Notes: generated by a model from the sequence alone, not told the origin. 64,000 bases of DNA from Amaurobius ferox (GCA_951213105.1 OX578152.1:70196180-70260179), one strand, 5' to 3'. Shown: positions 12,045 through 23,834, counted from the stretch's first letter. A program made the numbers and translations.

Positions 12045-13545
12045 CACGATTTCATTAAATCCGGAATCTCGTTGAAAGCGAGGTCGTTATAGATGTGTTA
12101 TACCGTACATTCCAAAAGGATAATTTCGTCACTTAAAATCAGGAATCTCGTAAAAGGCGAGCTCGTTAAAAGCGTGTTTTACCCTGTATTTGAAAGGAAC
12201 AATTTCTTCACCTTAAATTCGGAATCTTGTTAAATGCGAACTCGTTATAAACATATTCTATATTATATTTGAAAAAAAAAATCTTTTGATTAAATCCTGA
12301 ATCTCGTTAAATGTGAGTTCGTTATAAGCGTATTCAAAGGTATATTTGAACGGAATAATTTCTCCACATTAAATTTAAAATCTCCTTAAATACGAGGTCG
12401 CTATAAGCGTGTTCTACTTTGTATTCGAATTGAATAATTATCCACATTAAATCTGGAATCTCCTTAAATGCGAGGTTGCTATAAGCATATTCTACTATAT
12501 ATTTGAATTGAACAATTTCTCCTCATTAAATCTGAAATCTCCTTAAATGCGAGGTTGCTATAAGCATGTTCTACTATATATTTGAATTGAACAATTTATC
12601 CACATTAAATCTGGAATCTTTTTAAATGCGAGGTTGTTAAGCGGGTTCTACTATATATTAGAATTGAACAATTTCTCCACTAAATCTGGAATCTCCATAA
12701 ATTGGAGGTCACCTTAAGTGTGTTACTATGTATTTAAATGGAACAATTTTTTCACATTAAATCTGGAATCTCGTTAAATACGAGATCGCTATAAGAGTGT
12801 TCTACTACATATTTGAAAGGAACAATTTTTTCACATTAAATATGGATTCTCGTTAAATGCGAGGTCACAATAAGCGTTTTCTACTATATATTTGAATTCA
12901 ACAATTTCTCCACATTAAATTTAAAATCTCCTTAAATACGAGGTCGCTATAAGCATGTTCTACTTTGTATTCGAATTGAACAATTTATCCACATTAAATC
13001 TGTAATCTCCTTAAATGCGAGGTTGCTATAAGCATGTTCTACTATATATTTGAATTGAACACTTTCTCCACATTAAATCTGGAATCTCTTTAAATGCGAG
13101 GTCTCTATAAGCGTGTTCTACTATATATTTGAATTGAACAATTTCTCCATTAAATCTGGAATCTCCATAAATAAGAGGTCACTATAAGCGTGTTTTACTA
13201 TGTATTCGAATGGAACAATTTTTTCACATTGCATTTGGAATCTCGTTAACTGCGAGATCGCTATAAGCGTATTCTACTATATATTTGAATGGAACAATGT
13301 CACCACATTAAATCTGAAATCTCTTTAAATACGAGGTCGCTATAAGCGTGTTCTACTATGCATTAGAATTGAACAATTTATCCACGTTAAATCTGGAATC
13401 TCCTTAAATGCGAGGTTGCTAAGCGTATTCTACTATATATTTGAATTGAACAATTTCTCCACATTAAATCTGGAATCTCTTTAAATGCGAGGTTGCTAAG
13501 CGTGTTCTACTATATATTTGAATGGAACAATTTCTTCCCATTACA
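12045..13545. repeat. About 79-bp tandem array, about 19 copies
   Basis: The unit runs from 'CACATTAAATCTGGAATCTC' through 'TTAAATGCGAGGTCGCTATA' to 'GTGTTCTACTATATATTTGA'. Early copies contain CTCGTTAAATGCGAG, a small dyad. Unit length is not a multiple of three and the copies hold stops, so the array is non-coding. The copies at 12045-12400 are the most diverged, typical of an array edge. Confidence 0.92.
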
Positions 13546-13779
13546 TTGCTGACATATTACAATTCTCCACAAGTTCCAAACTTCCATAAGTGCAGGTTAA
13601 AATCGTCGCTAACTCTATCTCCTCATCGCAACTTTTCCTCCAAACTCCGACCAATTAAATCCCACCCCTTCTTGTAAGTCCATGTACCTTTTTCGAGACA
13701 CTGCCTCATTTCGGTCGGAATCGAACCATCTGGCAAACTAATAAAAGGTCCGGCATGAAACAAAAACCGAAGAAAGTGT
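13546..13779. other. Flank of the array leading into the GC-rich patch
   Basis: Base composition rises in C. No feature is recognised. Confidence 0.35.
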
Positions 13780-13995
13780 GAGGTCACGTGACAAGATGGC
13801 GACGACCGCGATGCCCCCCGTTCGATCGATATCGATCTGGAGTGATCATCGAGAGGAGCACCTCTTCAACCTCCCCACCCCGCCACCTCCCCAACCCCTT
13901 TCGTCTCGCAAATGAAGAATCCCCCGGTCTGCTTGTACTCTGCGTAGACGTGTGGGTGCATTGAGTGACCAGATTACAGCTGCGGCAACTTGTGA
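13780..13995 (+). promoter_or_regulatory. Isolated GC/CpG-rich patch, possible promoter or first exon
   Basis: This is the most GC-rich and CpG-rich stretch of its neighbourhood. It opens with an E-box TCACGTGAC directly followed by AAGATGGCGACG, the layout of a YY1-type start-site motif overlapping an ATG. From that ATG (13796) about 39 codons are open before a TGA. A minus-strand 86-codon frame also spans the patch. No protein family is recognised on either strand. It may be the 5' end of a host gene whose remaining exons are outside, a transposon promoter, or a chance GC island. Confidence 0.35.
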
Positions 13996-14240
13996 TCAGC
14001 AGAGCTATTTTAAACTGATGTAGCGCAAGTTTAAAACCTTCCATGCCGAAACTAAATTTCTACAATGTGAACTCCCAACCGACTTCATACATTTGTATTC
14101 TATACTAGTAATTAAGACGGTCATAAACAGGGAAACTAGCACTCTTAAATTAAGTTATAAATTGCTTTAATAAGTCTAATTTTCTTTAACAATTTATTAC
14201 ACACAGCGTGGAAGTTAGTCATCTTAATGGAAATAGGAGA
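13996..14240. other. Spacer with nothing recognised
   Basis: AT-rich and without repeat or gene signal. Confidence 0.35.
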
Positions 14241-14244
14241 ATAT

Positions 14245-15985
14245 ATATTTCATATATTCTGAAAAGTTTAGAAAATTTCAGATCCTTACCCCCATTTTGT
14301 TCATCCCGGTGGGGGGGGATCGAAAATCCGTTTTAGTTAGCTTCTGTCCAGAGTTTGATGTTTAAAGATTCAACCTTCTAACTTGCTAGATTGGGGGAGG
14401 TAAGGGAAAGCTCTAGGCGACATGGAAAGAGTTAAAAATATATTTTTTTTCCCCGAGAAGGCAAATAAAAAAAGTCTGATATGGGCTGCACATGACTTTC
14501 CTTATATAATGCAATAAATTTAGTACTTTTCCAGTAAAAGAAAAATAGATTATGCTTATAGTAGATACTTACATTCTTTCCAAGATATTGAATTTTCGTT
14601 AATGAGTCGGCATTTTCATTGATTTAGTGTCATTTTTTTCAATTGGCGAGATTTTCGTTAATTTGGCAACATTTAAAAAAGTCGCCAAGTTGGTGACATT
14701 CTACCAAATTCGTCGCCGAAATCTCCCTCCGCGTTATGGACGGAGAAATAAGTTAATCTTATATCAGATAATTGACTATTGGCGTTGAAATACAAAAGTA
14801 TTAATCAAAGTATCTTTTCTCATGAACATATTTCATATATTCTGTAAGGTTTAGAAAATTTCAGATCCATCCCCCCCATTTTTTCGTCCCGGAGTGGGGG
14901 GGGGGGTCGAAAACCCGTTTCAGTTAGGTTCTGTCCAGAGTTTGGTGTTCAAAGATTCAACCTTCTAACTTGCTGGATTGGGGGAGGGAAGAGAAACCTC
15001 TAGACGGCATGGAAAGTGTTAAAAATATATTTTTCGTCCCCGAGAAGGCAAATAAAAAAATCTGATATGGGCTGCACATGACTTTCCTTATATAATGCAA
15101 TAAATTTACTACTTTTCCAGTAAAAAAATATAGATTATGCTTATAGTAGATACTTATATTCTTTCCAAGATATTGAATTTTCGTCAATGAGTCGTCATTT
15201 TCATTGATTTAGCGTCATTTTTTCCATTTGGCGAGATTTTGGTTAATTTGGCAACATTTAAAAAAGTCGCCAAGTTGGTAACATCCCGCCAAATTCGTTG
15301 CCAAAATCTCCCCCCGCGTTATGGACGGAGAAATAAGTTATTCTTATATCAGATAAATGACTATTGGAGTTGAAACACAAAATATTACTCAAAGTATCTT
15401 TTCTCATGAACATATTTCGTATATTCTATAAGGTTTAGAAAATTTCAGATCCATTCCTCCATTTTTTTCGTTCCGGAGGGGAGGAATCGAAAACCCGTTT
15501 CAGTTAGGTTCTGTCCAGAGTTTGATGTTCAAAGATTCAACCTTCTAACTTGCTGGATTGAGGGAGGGAAGGGAAAGCTCTAGACGGCATGGGAAGTGTT
15601 AAAAATATTTTTTTCTTCCCCGAGAAGGCAAATAAAAAACATCTGATGTGGGCAGCACATGATTTTCCTTATATAATGCAATGAATTTACTACTTTTACA
15701 GTAAAAAAGATAGGCTATTCTTATAGTAGATACTTATATTCTTTCCAAGATATTGAATTTTCGTTAATTAGTCATCATTTTCATTGATTTAGCGTCATTT
15801 TTTCCATTTGGTGAGATTTTCGTTAATTTGACAACATTTAAAAATGTCACCAAATTGGCGACATTCTATCAATTTCGTCGCCAAAATCTCGCCACGGGTT
15901 ATGGACGGAGAAATAAATTATTCTTATATCATATAAATGACTATTGGCGTGGAAATACAAAAATATTACGCGACTATACAAAACA
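14245..15985. repeat. About 584-bp unit in three tandem copies (family G plus family A 5' part)
   Basis: The phrase 'GAAAATTTCAGATCC' occurs at 14271, 14854 and 15438, giving a period of 583-584 bp. Each unit has a G-rich family G half ('GTTCTGTCCAGAGTTTG') followed by the left about 350 bp of family A, starting TCTGATRTGGGC at 14475, 15061 and 15642 and stopping after 'TCTCATGAACATATTTC'. The right half of family A, with its hairpin, is missing. The whole composite was therefore duplicated as one unit. Confidence 0.85.
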
Positions 15986-15989
15986 CTAT

Positions 15990-16125
15990 GTACTAATACA
16001 AAAATATGCGACTATTTTAAATATTGCCAGATTGATGAAAATGGCGCCAAATTGATAAAAATGACGCTAAATTGAAAAAAATGGCGCTAATTTTAATTCC
16101 GTCATATGACGGCCATGCCTTCTAG
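15990..16125 (+). mobile_element. Family E Helitron-type 3' end
   Basis: The palindromic hairpin CCGTCATATGACGG (16099-16112) is followed by nine bases and CTAG (16122-16125), with T as the next base. This fits the Helitron 3' rule. Upstream lie three short 'ATGGCGCCAAATTG'-type phrases. A related end in the opposite orientation starts at 60047. Confidence 0.65.
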
Positions 16126-16194
16126 TATATTATAATGAAGAAGCGTCTGCTCTTACAGAAATGCAAAGAAATTAATGTAAAACCAAATAATTTA

Positions 16195-16480
16195 TTAATG
16201 AGAAGTGTTGTGCTGTTTTTTGTTAACTGGAAACTTCAGGCTTGGAGAAAAAGATAATTTTATTCTTAGATCCGTTTCAACTTCCATTCGTTTTCTATAT
16301 TTATTGTTTAGCAAAACCAGTTTTGAAAAGCCTACTTCACACTTATAGGTCGTGATAGAAAGCATTAGAAATTTTATCGCCTTTGCTAAAACTGGGTTCT
16401 TCTGACAACAAGACAGCCAAACACCATCAATGGTATTCTGACGAAGATGTGCGAGAATGCGAAACAGCCGGGACGCGGAC
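16195..16480 (-). pseudogene. hAT transposase C-terminus (ZBED5/FAM200-like)
   Basis: Read on the minus strand, one frame is open for about 90 codons up to TAA at 16195-16197. It contains ITTYKCEVGFSKL, then NNKYRKRMEVETDLRIKLS, and ends near KKQHNTSH. These match the hAT dimerisation block, which reads TTYLCE-GFS, then KYRNRL, then DLR-LS, and is diagnostic of the hAT C-terminus. Upstream on the minus strand a TGA near 16478-16480 closes the frame, and no DDE catalytic core or zinc finger is seen, so only the last domain survives. It has no ATG in frame at its beginning. It could be an exon of a ZBED-like gene, but a transposon remnant is more likely in this setting. Confidence 0.75.
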
Positions 16481-16639
16481 GGAGCCTGTCATTCGCCGCC
16501 ATTAATTGAATCAGCTATTCAGGAGTCCCGATTTAACGTTGTTTACTCGTATTTTAAAGTTTGGTGAAAAAACGAAAACCCAAAAATGAAACACCTAGGT
16601 TTTCGAGAGTTTTCTTGAGTGACCCGGCATTTTACTTGA

Positions 16640-16890
16640 CGCACCATATGGAAAATTCAGATATATAGCATGTAAATTTTACATCTATTGATGTGAAGAA
16701 AGTTAGTTTTTCACCTAATTGATGTGGGGTATGTGAGTTTTGAACGTTGATGTGAAAAATGTAAATTTCCCCCTATTTGATGTGAAGAATGTGATCTTTG
16801 CATCTTACTAATGTGGAAAGTGTATGTATGTATCTAATTGATATGAAAAATTTTGCACATTATTGGTGTGGAGAGTGTAACCTTTGTATC
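16640..16890. repeat. Degenerate about 40-45-bp tandem repeat
   Basis: Phrases of the type 'TTGATGTGAAGAATGTGA' recur six or seven times with strong divergence. Confidence 0.7.
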
Positions 16891-17291
16891 CTACAGTTTT
16901 AGAAAAGTGAAATAGAAATACAAAAATCTTCTTTAAATTAACTTCAGAGAGGTTTCAGGTTGTGTAACTGACAATGTAGGTACATTCTATAAATAAATAA
17001 GTAAATACATAAATAAATAATCAGTTATCAGAAATGTTAGAAATATATTGTAAATAAAAATTTGAAATTTGAAACACATGATGTTCGACTTTGTAACATA
17101 TATTGTAGACTTCTCCCTCATATACCATCTTTAGCCACTTTAGCATCATCAGTGATATAATTTATAAACCTAGTATATACAATTATCTCAAATCGTCTCC
17201 ATATTACAGAACGTCTATATATGATTACCCTAATTACAATACGCTTTTACATTTTAATTAATGCTTATAAAATCAAGCACATGTTTAAATA
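16891..17291. other. AT-rich stretch with nothing recognised
   Basis: A short run of AAATAAATA-type repeats lies near 16990-17020. No gene is seen. Confidence 0.4.
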
Positions 17292-17515
17292 CTAACAGCA
17301 TACCCGTTCTTCGTACGGAACATAACTTAAAAAAATTCACAATTATGTGCAAATTTCTATAATATTCTAAATGACATTGTTATTCAAGGCATTCAGTTAA
17401 AACATTTAAATTAATGTTCCTGAAAAGTAGTTTAAGAACCTCTGTTCTCACTGTACAAAAATTATCTTCACAGGAAGATCTGAAGAATGAAATATCCTGG
17501 TCCAGTTTGTAAACC
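17292..17515 (-). mobile_element. Family D Helitron-type 3' end, copy 2
   Basis: The end sequence 'ACCCGTTCTTCGTACGGAA' is the plus-strand image of the hairpin seen at 8062 and 59918. The terminal CTRR is mutated to TTAG. The body continues to 'GATCTGAAGAATGAAA', shared with 61060-61250. Confidence 0.6.
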
Positions 17516-18688
17516 AATTTTTAAAAAATACGAAATTGAGTCAATATATTCCAAAAGAAAATCGATAAAAGTGTATATTCCTGAATGTTAAAAGATATAT
17601 CCGTGTATTAGTAGAAAATTACCCGTACTGCAATATATGAATTTAATAAATCCTTGTCAAAATAAAAGATATGAAGTAATAAAGAGAAAACATCAATAAT
17701 CCCCACAATCTTTAAACTTGAAAGCCGTAACTGATTCCGATATATGCCAAAAGGAAAGCTCTAACATTGTCTAGGAAGATATTACTTATACTTTCGCAGA
17801 TTAGAAGATATACCGGTGCAATAATAGATTACCTGTACTACAATATATATGAGTTTCAACCATTTTTGCCAAAACAAAACAGACAATGTAATAAATTTAA
17901 AATATCAATAATCTTATTAATCTTTAAACTTGGAAGCCGTAATTGATATAATTCAGTCAAAAATGCAATTTCGATAAAATTTATTTTATATGCATGTCTT
18001 TATTATTTAAATCGAAAAAGATTTAAAAAAAATCGTCTGCCGTAGAGACACATTGGATTAAAAACCTTTGTTAAGTGACATGATATCATTTTCTTCAAAT
18101 AAATTTACAGGACAAAGTATTGTTTGCATAATGCTATGTGTATGGAAGGAGTAAACATTAACATATGTACCATTTTATGCATGCAAAATATTTAAGCGAT
18201 ATTGAATCTTACATCACATATTTTCATACATTTAAAGCGTGATTCGTTCAATTAAAGTAGCGGTAAACGTAACACTCCAGCACAGACTTTATGATTGTAC
18301 AAATTTACCTATAGCAATATAATTGGCGTAAGTTTCGTCAATTTAATATTATAACGTGCTGAAGCCAAAGATAGCATTTATAGACGCTCTGCACACAGGT
18401 GAATTTGAAGAATCGAGACTTATATGTATTTGTAGCCTTTACTAAGAATATTTCGAATATGCAAGTAACTTTTTCAAATAGGGCTTTCAAATTTTTAATT
18501 TACAATGAAAAGGAGCGCTTTCAAATGTATTATACGACAATGCAAAAACTGTTAGGGATCATAGCTCTTTTAACATAGCCCGTTTGGCAAAGTTAGTTCT
18601 ATATTCGAAATTCCCATGGTTAAGGAATAGGTCTCGCTTAAAGCATAGGTCTCGGCATAGATCTAATAAGCAGGGAAAATCGTAAAAA
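17516..18688. other. AT-rich stretch with an internal diverged duplication
   Basis: 17580-17720 and 17800-17945 share 'CTGCAATATATGA' or 'CTACAATATATATGA', then 'CAATAATC' and 'AAACTTGGAAGCCGTAA'. They appear to be an old duplication with a period of about 220 bp. No gene is seen. Confidence 0.5.
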
Positions 18689-21600
18689 ATCTGGGTCCCG
18701 CTCATCAGAAGTCATATTTTCAAGACTAAATAAATATGATAATATAAACATGAGAATATAAAACATCTAGGTCCCTCTCATCAGAAGTCAGATATTCAAG
18801 GCTAAATAAACATGAGGATATAAAAACATCTAGGTCCCTCTCATCAGAAGTCAGATTTTCAAGACTAAATAAACATGAGGATATAAAAACATCTAGGTCC
18901 CTCTCATCAGAAGTCAGATTTTCAAGACTAAATAAACATGAGGATATAAAAACATCTAGGTCCCTCTCATCAGAAGTCGGATTTTCAAGACTAAATAAAC
19001 ATGAGGATATAAAAACATCTAGGTCCCTCTCATCAGAAGTCAGATATTCAAGACTAAATAAACATGAGGATATAAAACATCTAGGTCCCTCTCATCAGCA
19101 GTCGGATTTTCAAGACTAAATAAACATGAGGATATAAAAACTACTAGGTCCCTCTCATCAGAAGTCAGATTTTCAAGACTAAATAAACATGAGGATATAA
19201 AAACATCTAGGTCCCTCTCATCAGAAGTAAGATATTCAAGACTAAATAAACATGAAGATATAAAAACATCTAGGTCCCTCTCATCAGAAGTCGGATTTTC
19301 AAGACTAAATAAACATGAGGATATAAAAACATCTAGGTCCCTCTCATCAGAAGTCGGATTTTCAAGACTAAATAAACATGAGGATATAAAAACATCTAGG
19401 TCCCTCTCATCAGAAGTCGGATTTTCAAGACTAAATAAACATGAGGATATAAAAACATCTAGGTCCCTCTCATCAGAAGTCGGATTTTCAAGACTAAATA
19501 AACATGAGGATATAAAAACATCTAGGTCCCTCTCATCAGAAGTCGGATTTTCAAGACTAAATAAACATGAGGATATAAAAACATCTAGGTCCCTCTCATC
19601 AGAAGTCGGATTTTCAAGACTAAATAAACATGAGGATATAAAAACATCTAGGTCCCTCTCATCAGAAGTCGGATTTTCAAGACTAAATAAACATGAGGAT
19701 ATAAAAACATCTAGGTCCCTCTCATCAGAAGTCAGATATTCAAGACTAAATAAACATGAGGATATAAAAACATCTAGGTCCCTCTCATCAGAAGTCAGAT
19801 ATTCAAGACTAAATAAACATGAGGATATAAAAACATCTAGGTCCCTCTCATCAGAAGTCGGATTTTCAAGACTAAATAAACATGAGGATATAAAAAAATC
19901 TAGGTCCCTCTCATCAGAAGTCAGATATTCAAGACTAAATAAACATGAGGATATAAAAACATCTAGGTCCGTCTCATCAGAAGTCGGATTTTCAAGACTA
20001 AATAAACATGAGGATATAAAAACATCTAGGTCCCTCTCATCAGAAGTCAGATTTTCAAGACTAAATAAACATGAGGATAAAAAAACATCTAGGTCCCTCT
20101 CATCAGAAGTCGGATTTTCAAGACTAAATAAACATGAGGATATAAAAACATCTAGGTCCCTCTCATCAGAAGTCGGATTTTCAAGACTAAATAAACATGA
20201 GGATATAAAAACATCTAGGTCCCTCTCATCAGAAGTCGGATTTTCAAGACTAAATAAACATGAGGATATAAAAACATCTAGGTCCCTCTCATCAGAAGTC
20301 AGATATTCAAGACTAAATAAACATGAGGATATAAAAACATCTAGGTCCCTCTCATCAGAAGTCGGATTTTCAAGACTAAATAAACATGAGGATATAAAAA
20401 CATCGAGGTCCCTCTCATCAGAAGTCGGATTTTCAAGACTAAATAAACATGAGGATATAAAAACATCTAGGTCCCTCTCATCAGAAGTCGGATTTTCAAG
20501 ACTAAATAAACATGAGGATATAAAAACATCTAGGTCCCTCTCATCAGAAGTCAGATATTCAAGACTAAATAAACATGAGGATATAAAAACATCTAGGTCC
20601 CTCTCATCAGAAGTCAGATATTCAAGACTAAATAAACATGAGGATATAAAAACATCTAGGTCCCTCTCATCAGAAGTCGGATTTTCAAGACTAAATAAGC
20701 ATGAGGATATAAAAACATCTAGGTCCCTCTCATCAGAAGTCAGATATTCAAGACTAAATAAACATGAGGATATAAAAACATCTAGGTCCGTCTCATCAGA
20801 AGTCGAATTTTCAAGACTAAATAAACATGAGGATATAAAAACATCTAGGTCCCTCTCATCAGAAGTCAGATTTTCAAGACTAAATAAACATGAGGATATA
20901 AAAACATCTAGGTCCCTCTCATCAGAAGTCCGATATTCAAGACTAAATAAACATGAGGATATAAAACATCTAGGTACCTCTCATCAGAAGTCGGATTTTC
21001 AAGACTAAATAAACATGAGGATATAAAAACATCTAGGTCCCTCTCATCAGAAGTCAGATTTTCAAGACTAAATAAACATGAGGATATAAAAACATCTAGG
21101 TCCCTCTCATCAGAAGTCAGATTTTCAAGACTAAATAAACATGAGGATATAAAAACATCTAGGTCCCTCTCATCAGAAGTCAGATATTCAAGACTATATA
21201 AACATGAGGATATAAAAACATCTAGGTCCCTCTCATCAGAAGTCGGATTTTCAAGATTAAATAAACATGAGGATATAAAAACATCTAGGTCCCTCTCATC
21301 AGAAGTCAGATATTCAAGACTAAATAAACATGAGGATATAAAAACATCTAGGTCCCTCTCATCAGAAGTCAGATTTTCAAGACTAAATAAACATGAGGAT
21401 ATAAAAACATCTAGGTCCCTCTCATCAGAAGTCAGATATTCAAGACTAAATAAACATGAGGATATAAAAACATCTAGGTCCCTCTCATCAGAAGTCAGAT
21501 ATTCAAGACTATATAAACATGAGGATATAAAAGCATCTAGGTCCCTCTCATCAGAAGTCGGATTTTCAAGACTAAATAAACATGAGGATATAAAAACATT

Positions 21601-22060
21601 TAGGTCCCTCTCATCAGAAGTCAGATATTCAAGACTAAATAAACATGAGGATATAAAAACATCTAGGTCCCTCTCATCAGAAGTCAGATTTTCAAGACTA
21701 AATAAACATGAGGATATAAAAACATCTAGGTCCCTCTCATCAGAAGTCAGATATTCAAGACTAAATAAACATGAGGATATAAAAACATCTAGGTCCCTCT
21801 CATCAGAAGTCAGATTTTCAAGACTAAATAAACATGAGGATATAAAAACATCTAGGTCCCTCTCATCAGAAGTCAGATATTCAAGGTTAAATAAACATGA
21901 GAATATAAAAACATCTAGGTACCCTTCATCAGAAATTAGATATTCAAGACTAAATAAATATGCGAATATAAAAACATCTAGGTAATATGAGAATATAAAA
22001 CATCTAGGTCCCTCTCATCAGAAGTCAGATATTCAAGGCTAAATAAACATAATAATATAA
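18689..22060. repeat. 63-bp satellite array, about 52 copies
   Basis: The unit is 'CTAGGTCCCTCTCATCAG', 'AAGTCRGATWTTCAAGACTA', 'AATAAACATGAGGATATAAA', 'AACAT'. Start positions step by exactly 63 bp from 18767 to 19019, from 19081 to 20908 and from 20970 to 21915. Only two 1-bp losses were found (at about 19069 and 20961). Edge units are clearly more diverged than central ones. One forward frame and one reverse frame of the unit have no stop codon. The forward one encodes a 21-residue repeat (TSRSLSSEV, then GFSRLNKHEDIK), so a stop-free frame of about 1.9 kb exists at 19080-20960. It lacks any ATG, and unit differences are not concentrated at third positions, so I call it satellite DNA and not a gene. 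Confidence 0.95.
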
Positions 22061-22262
22061 CAAAAAAGATCAATCATGTATAAAGCATTGATTATGTAAC
22101 ACCTTCCATCCAACTGAAATGCAGTTTGCTGAATGCATCGCATCTCTAAAATAAACAGAACTACAATAATTTATTTTATTTGAAAACTTTAGTTTATTCA
22201 AATGACGTCATCGAAATAAAAATCGTCTGGATCTCTATGTAAAAGTAGTGAATGGTACATTT

Positions 22263-22996
22263 ATACACTTTCACTCCAGAGTTAAACAATTTTGAGTGAA
22301 AAAAATTCAGCAATTCTTATACAACTCATCTTACAATCACTTGTTGACATTCTGCATCCATTAAAATTAGGCTTCGTAGTAGAAATAATCAAAATTTGAT
22401 GACCATTTAAACTCAAAAATATTGTAATTGCGTTGGGGCAGAATTTAGATACACAGAAAATACACAAAAATAATGCGGTTTTAGGACGGATGCAACGCTA
22501 AATATAAATTTAAAAGAACTTTGAAAATCACGATTTCAAATCTTGAAAAAGAAAATGGATGCCATACTTTATTTTGAAGTGGGTCACGTGCTCTCTTCAT
22601 ATTATATGGGTATAATTATTATTTTAATTTTTATTTAACAAACTGTCGAACACATTTTGCTGAAATTTCTTCTATATATTTTATGGGATAATTTGAATAT
22701 TTCTAAAATTTTCGAAGCAATTTTTGAATTTTATCTTCGCTTAAAAGATGTTTGAAAAATTAGATCCCATTAGGTTCAATATATTTCATTTATTCAACCC
22801 GGATTTAATCCGAAATTAATTAGGTGATATTATTCATTTACAGTTCCATATGTCCCACAGACCGTCTCAACAACATACTAAAATTTCATTTTGATAAAGT
22901 TATTTTTACGACAGTTATCGTGCGAACGGACAGACAGACAGACAGACTGATCAAAGTCATAAACACGTTTCAACCATGTTGGAAGTGTTAAAAAAT
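22263..22996 (+). mobile_element. Family C non-autonomous repeat, copy C2 (full length)
   Basis: It begins at 'CACTTTCACTCCAG' and ends with 'GGAAGTGTTAAAAA', imperfect inverted ends. It contains 'GGCTTCGTAGTAGAAATAAT', 'CAGAATTTAGATACACAGA' and a CAGACAGACAGACAGAC tract at about 22928-22946. It matches 34268-35081 along its length. No transposase is encoded. The 61-codon minus-strand frame is incidental. Confidence 0.8.
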
Positions 22997-23793
22997 AAAA
23001 ATGCCGATCCTTTGATGCAAAATTTGTTTCTATAAATTTGGTTTTTAACTAAAAAGAAAATTACTAGCGCCAATTTCATTACCAGCATAATTTATTCATC
23101 CTTGAATGTATTTGTTTCCAAGCATTGATTAGAGCAATTAAACCAATTTTATAGGAGTAGAAAGGACAAGAGATTCAGCTTTACAATTTCGTATAGAAAA
23201 AGAAGGTACTTTATCGAATGTTTTCGCAATATTAATCTTCCTGCACGTTTATTAACTTTGCTTTAGGAATAAATAAACTTATTTCATATTAACAAACTTT
23301 ATTTAATGCATAATGGTGAGTATATGTTTAAATTGAAGATTTTAACTTTGATGAAAATATTTTATATAATTTCTTTGTTCTTCTAAAGTACCACGTATAA
23401 TAAAGATTCCATTACAATTTAAATATTTTTAGCAGCACATTACAAGCTTACTTTTTTACTACCCCAAAAGTATCAGATAACCTAAAAAATGAATATTTTG
23501 ATGCATTAAACGTTCTGAAGGTTAGGTCTTACGTTCTTTGCTGATTCCTTGGATGCAAATATAATTTTGTATAGTGCAAATAGGTTGTCGTATATTGAAG
23601 ACTGAGCCCTTGTTTACTCAAACTAACGAGTATGATACGATTGTTACAGGTTTATTGAATTTATGCAGTGGAGGAATTGCCCAAATGAAATTGCAAGTAT
23701 CCTCTGTATTATTGTTAGAATACTAAAGAACAGCCAAGTTATTTAATAATTCAAACCAGCAATAAGTCGCTTTGAAATACACCCACCCACCCA

Positions 23794-23796
<3 letters not shown>
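22997..23796. other. AT-rich stretch with nothing recognised
   Basis: No gene, RNA or repeat structure was identified. Confidence 0.4.

Positions 23797-23834
<38 letters not shown>
23797..23834. repeat. (TA)n microsatellite at the 5' edge of a Naiad copy
   Basis: TA run of about 36 bases followed by TA-rich imperfect sequence up to about 23895, where Naiad coding similarity starts. Confidence 0.9.

Noticed and set aside
13784..14044. 86-codon minus-strand frame over the GC-rich patch
   Set aside because: GC-rich DNA lacks stops by composition. No domain is visible, and the plus-strand promoter-like layout explains the patch equally well.
19080..20960. 1.9-kb stop-free frame through the 63-bp satellite as a protein gene
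   Set aside because: No ATG in frame, frame shifts at two 1-bp losses, differences not biased to third positions, and an equally open reverse frame. A 21-codon unit lacking stops by chance is not rare.
18689..22060. CRISPR-like array
   Set aside because: Units are contiguous and nearly identical throughout with no variable spacers, and the context is eukaryotic.
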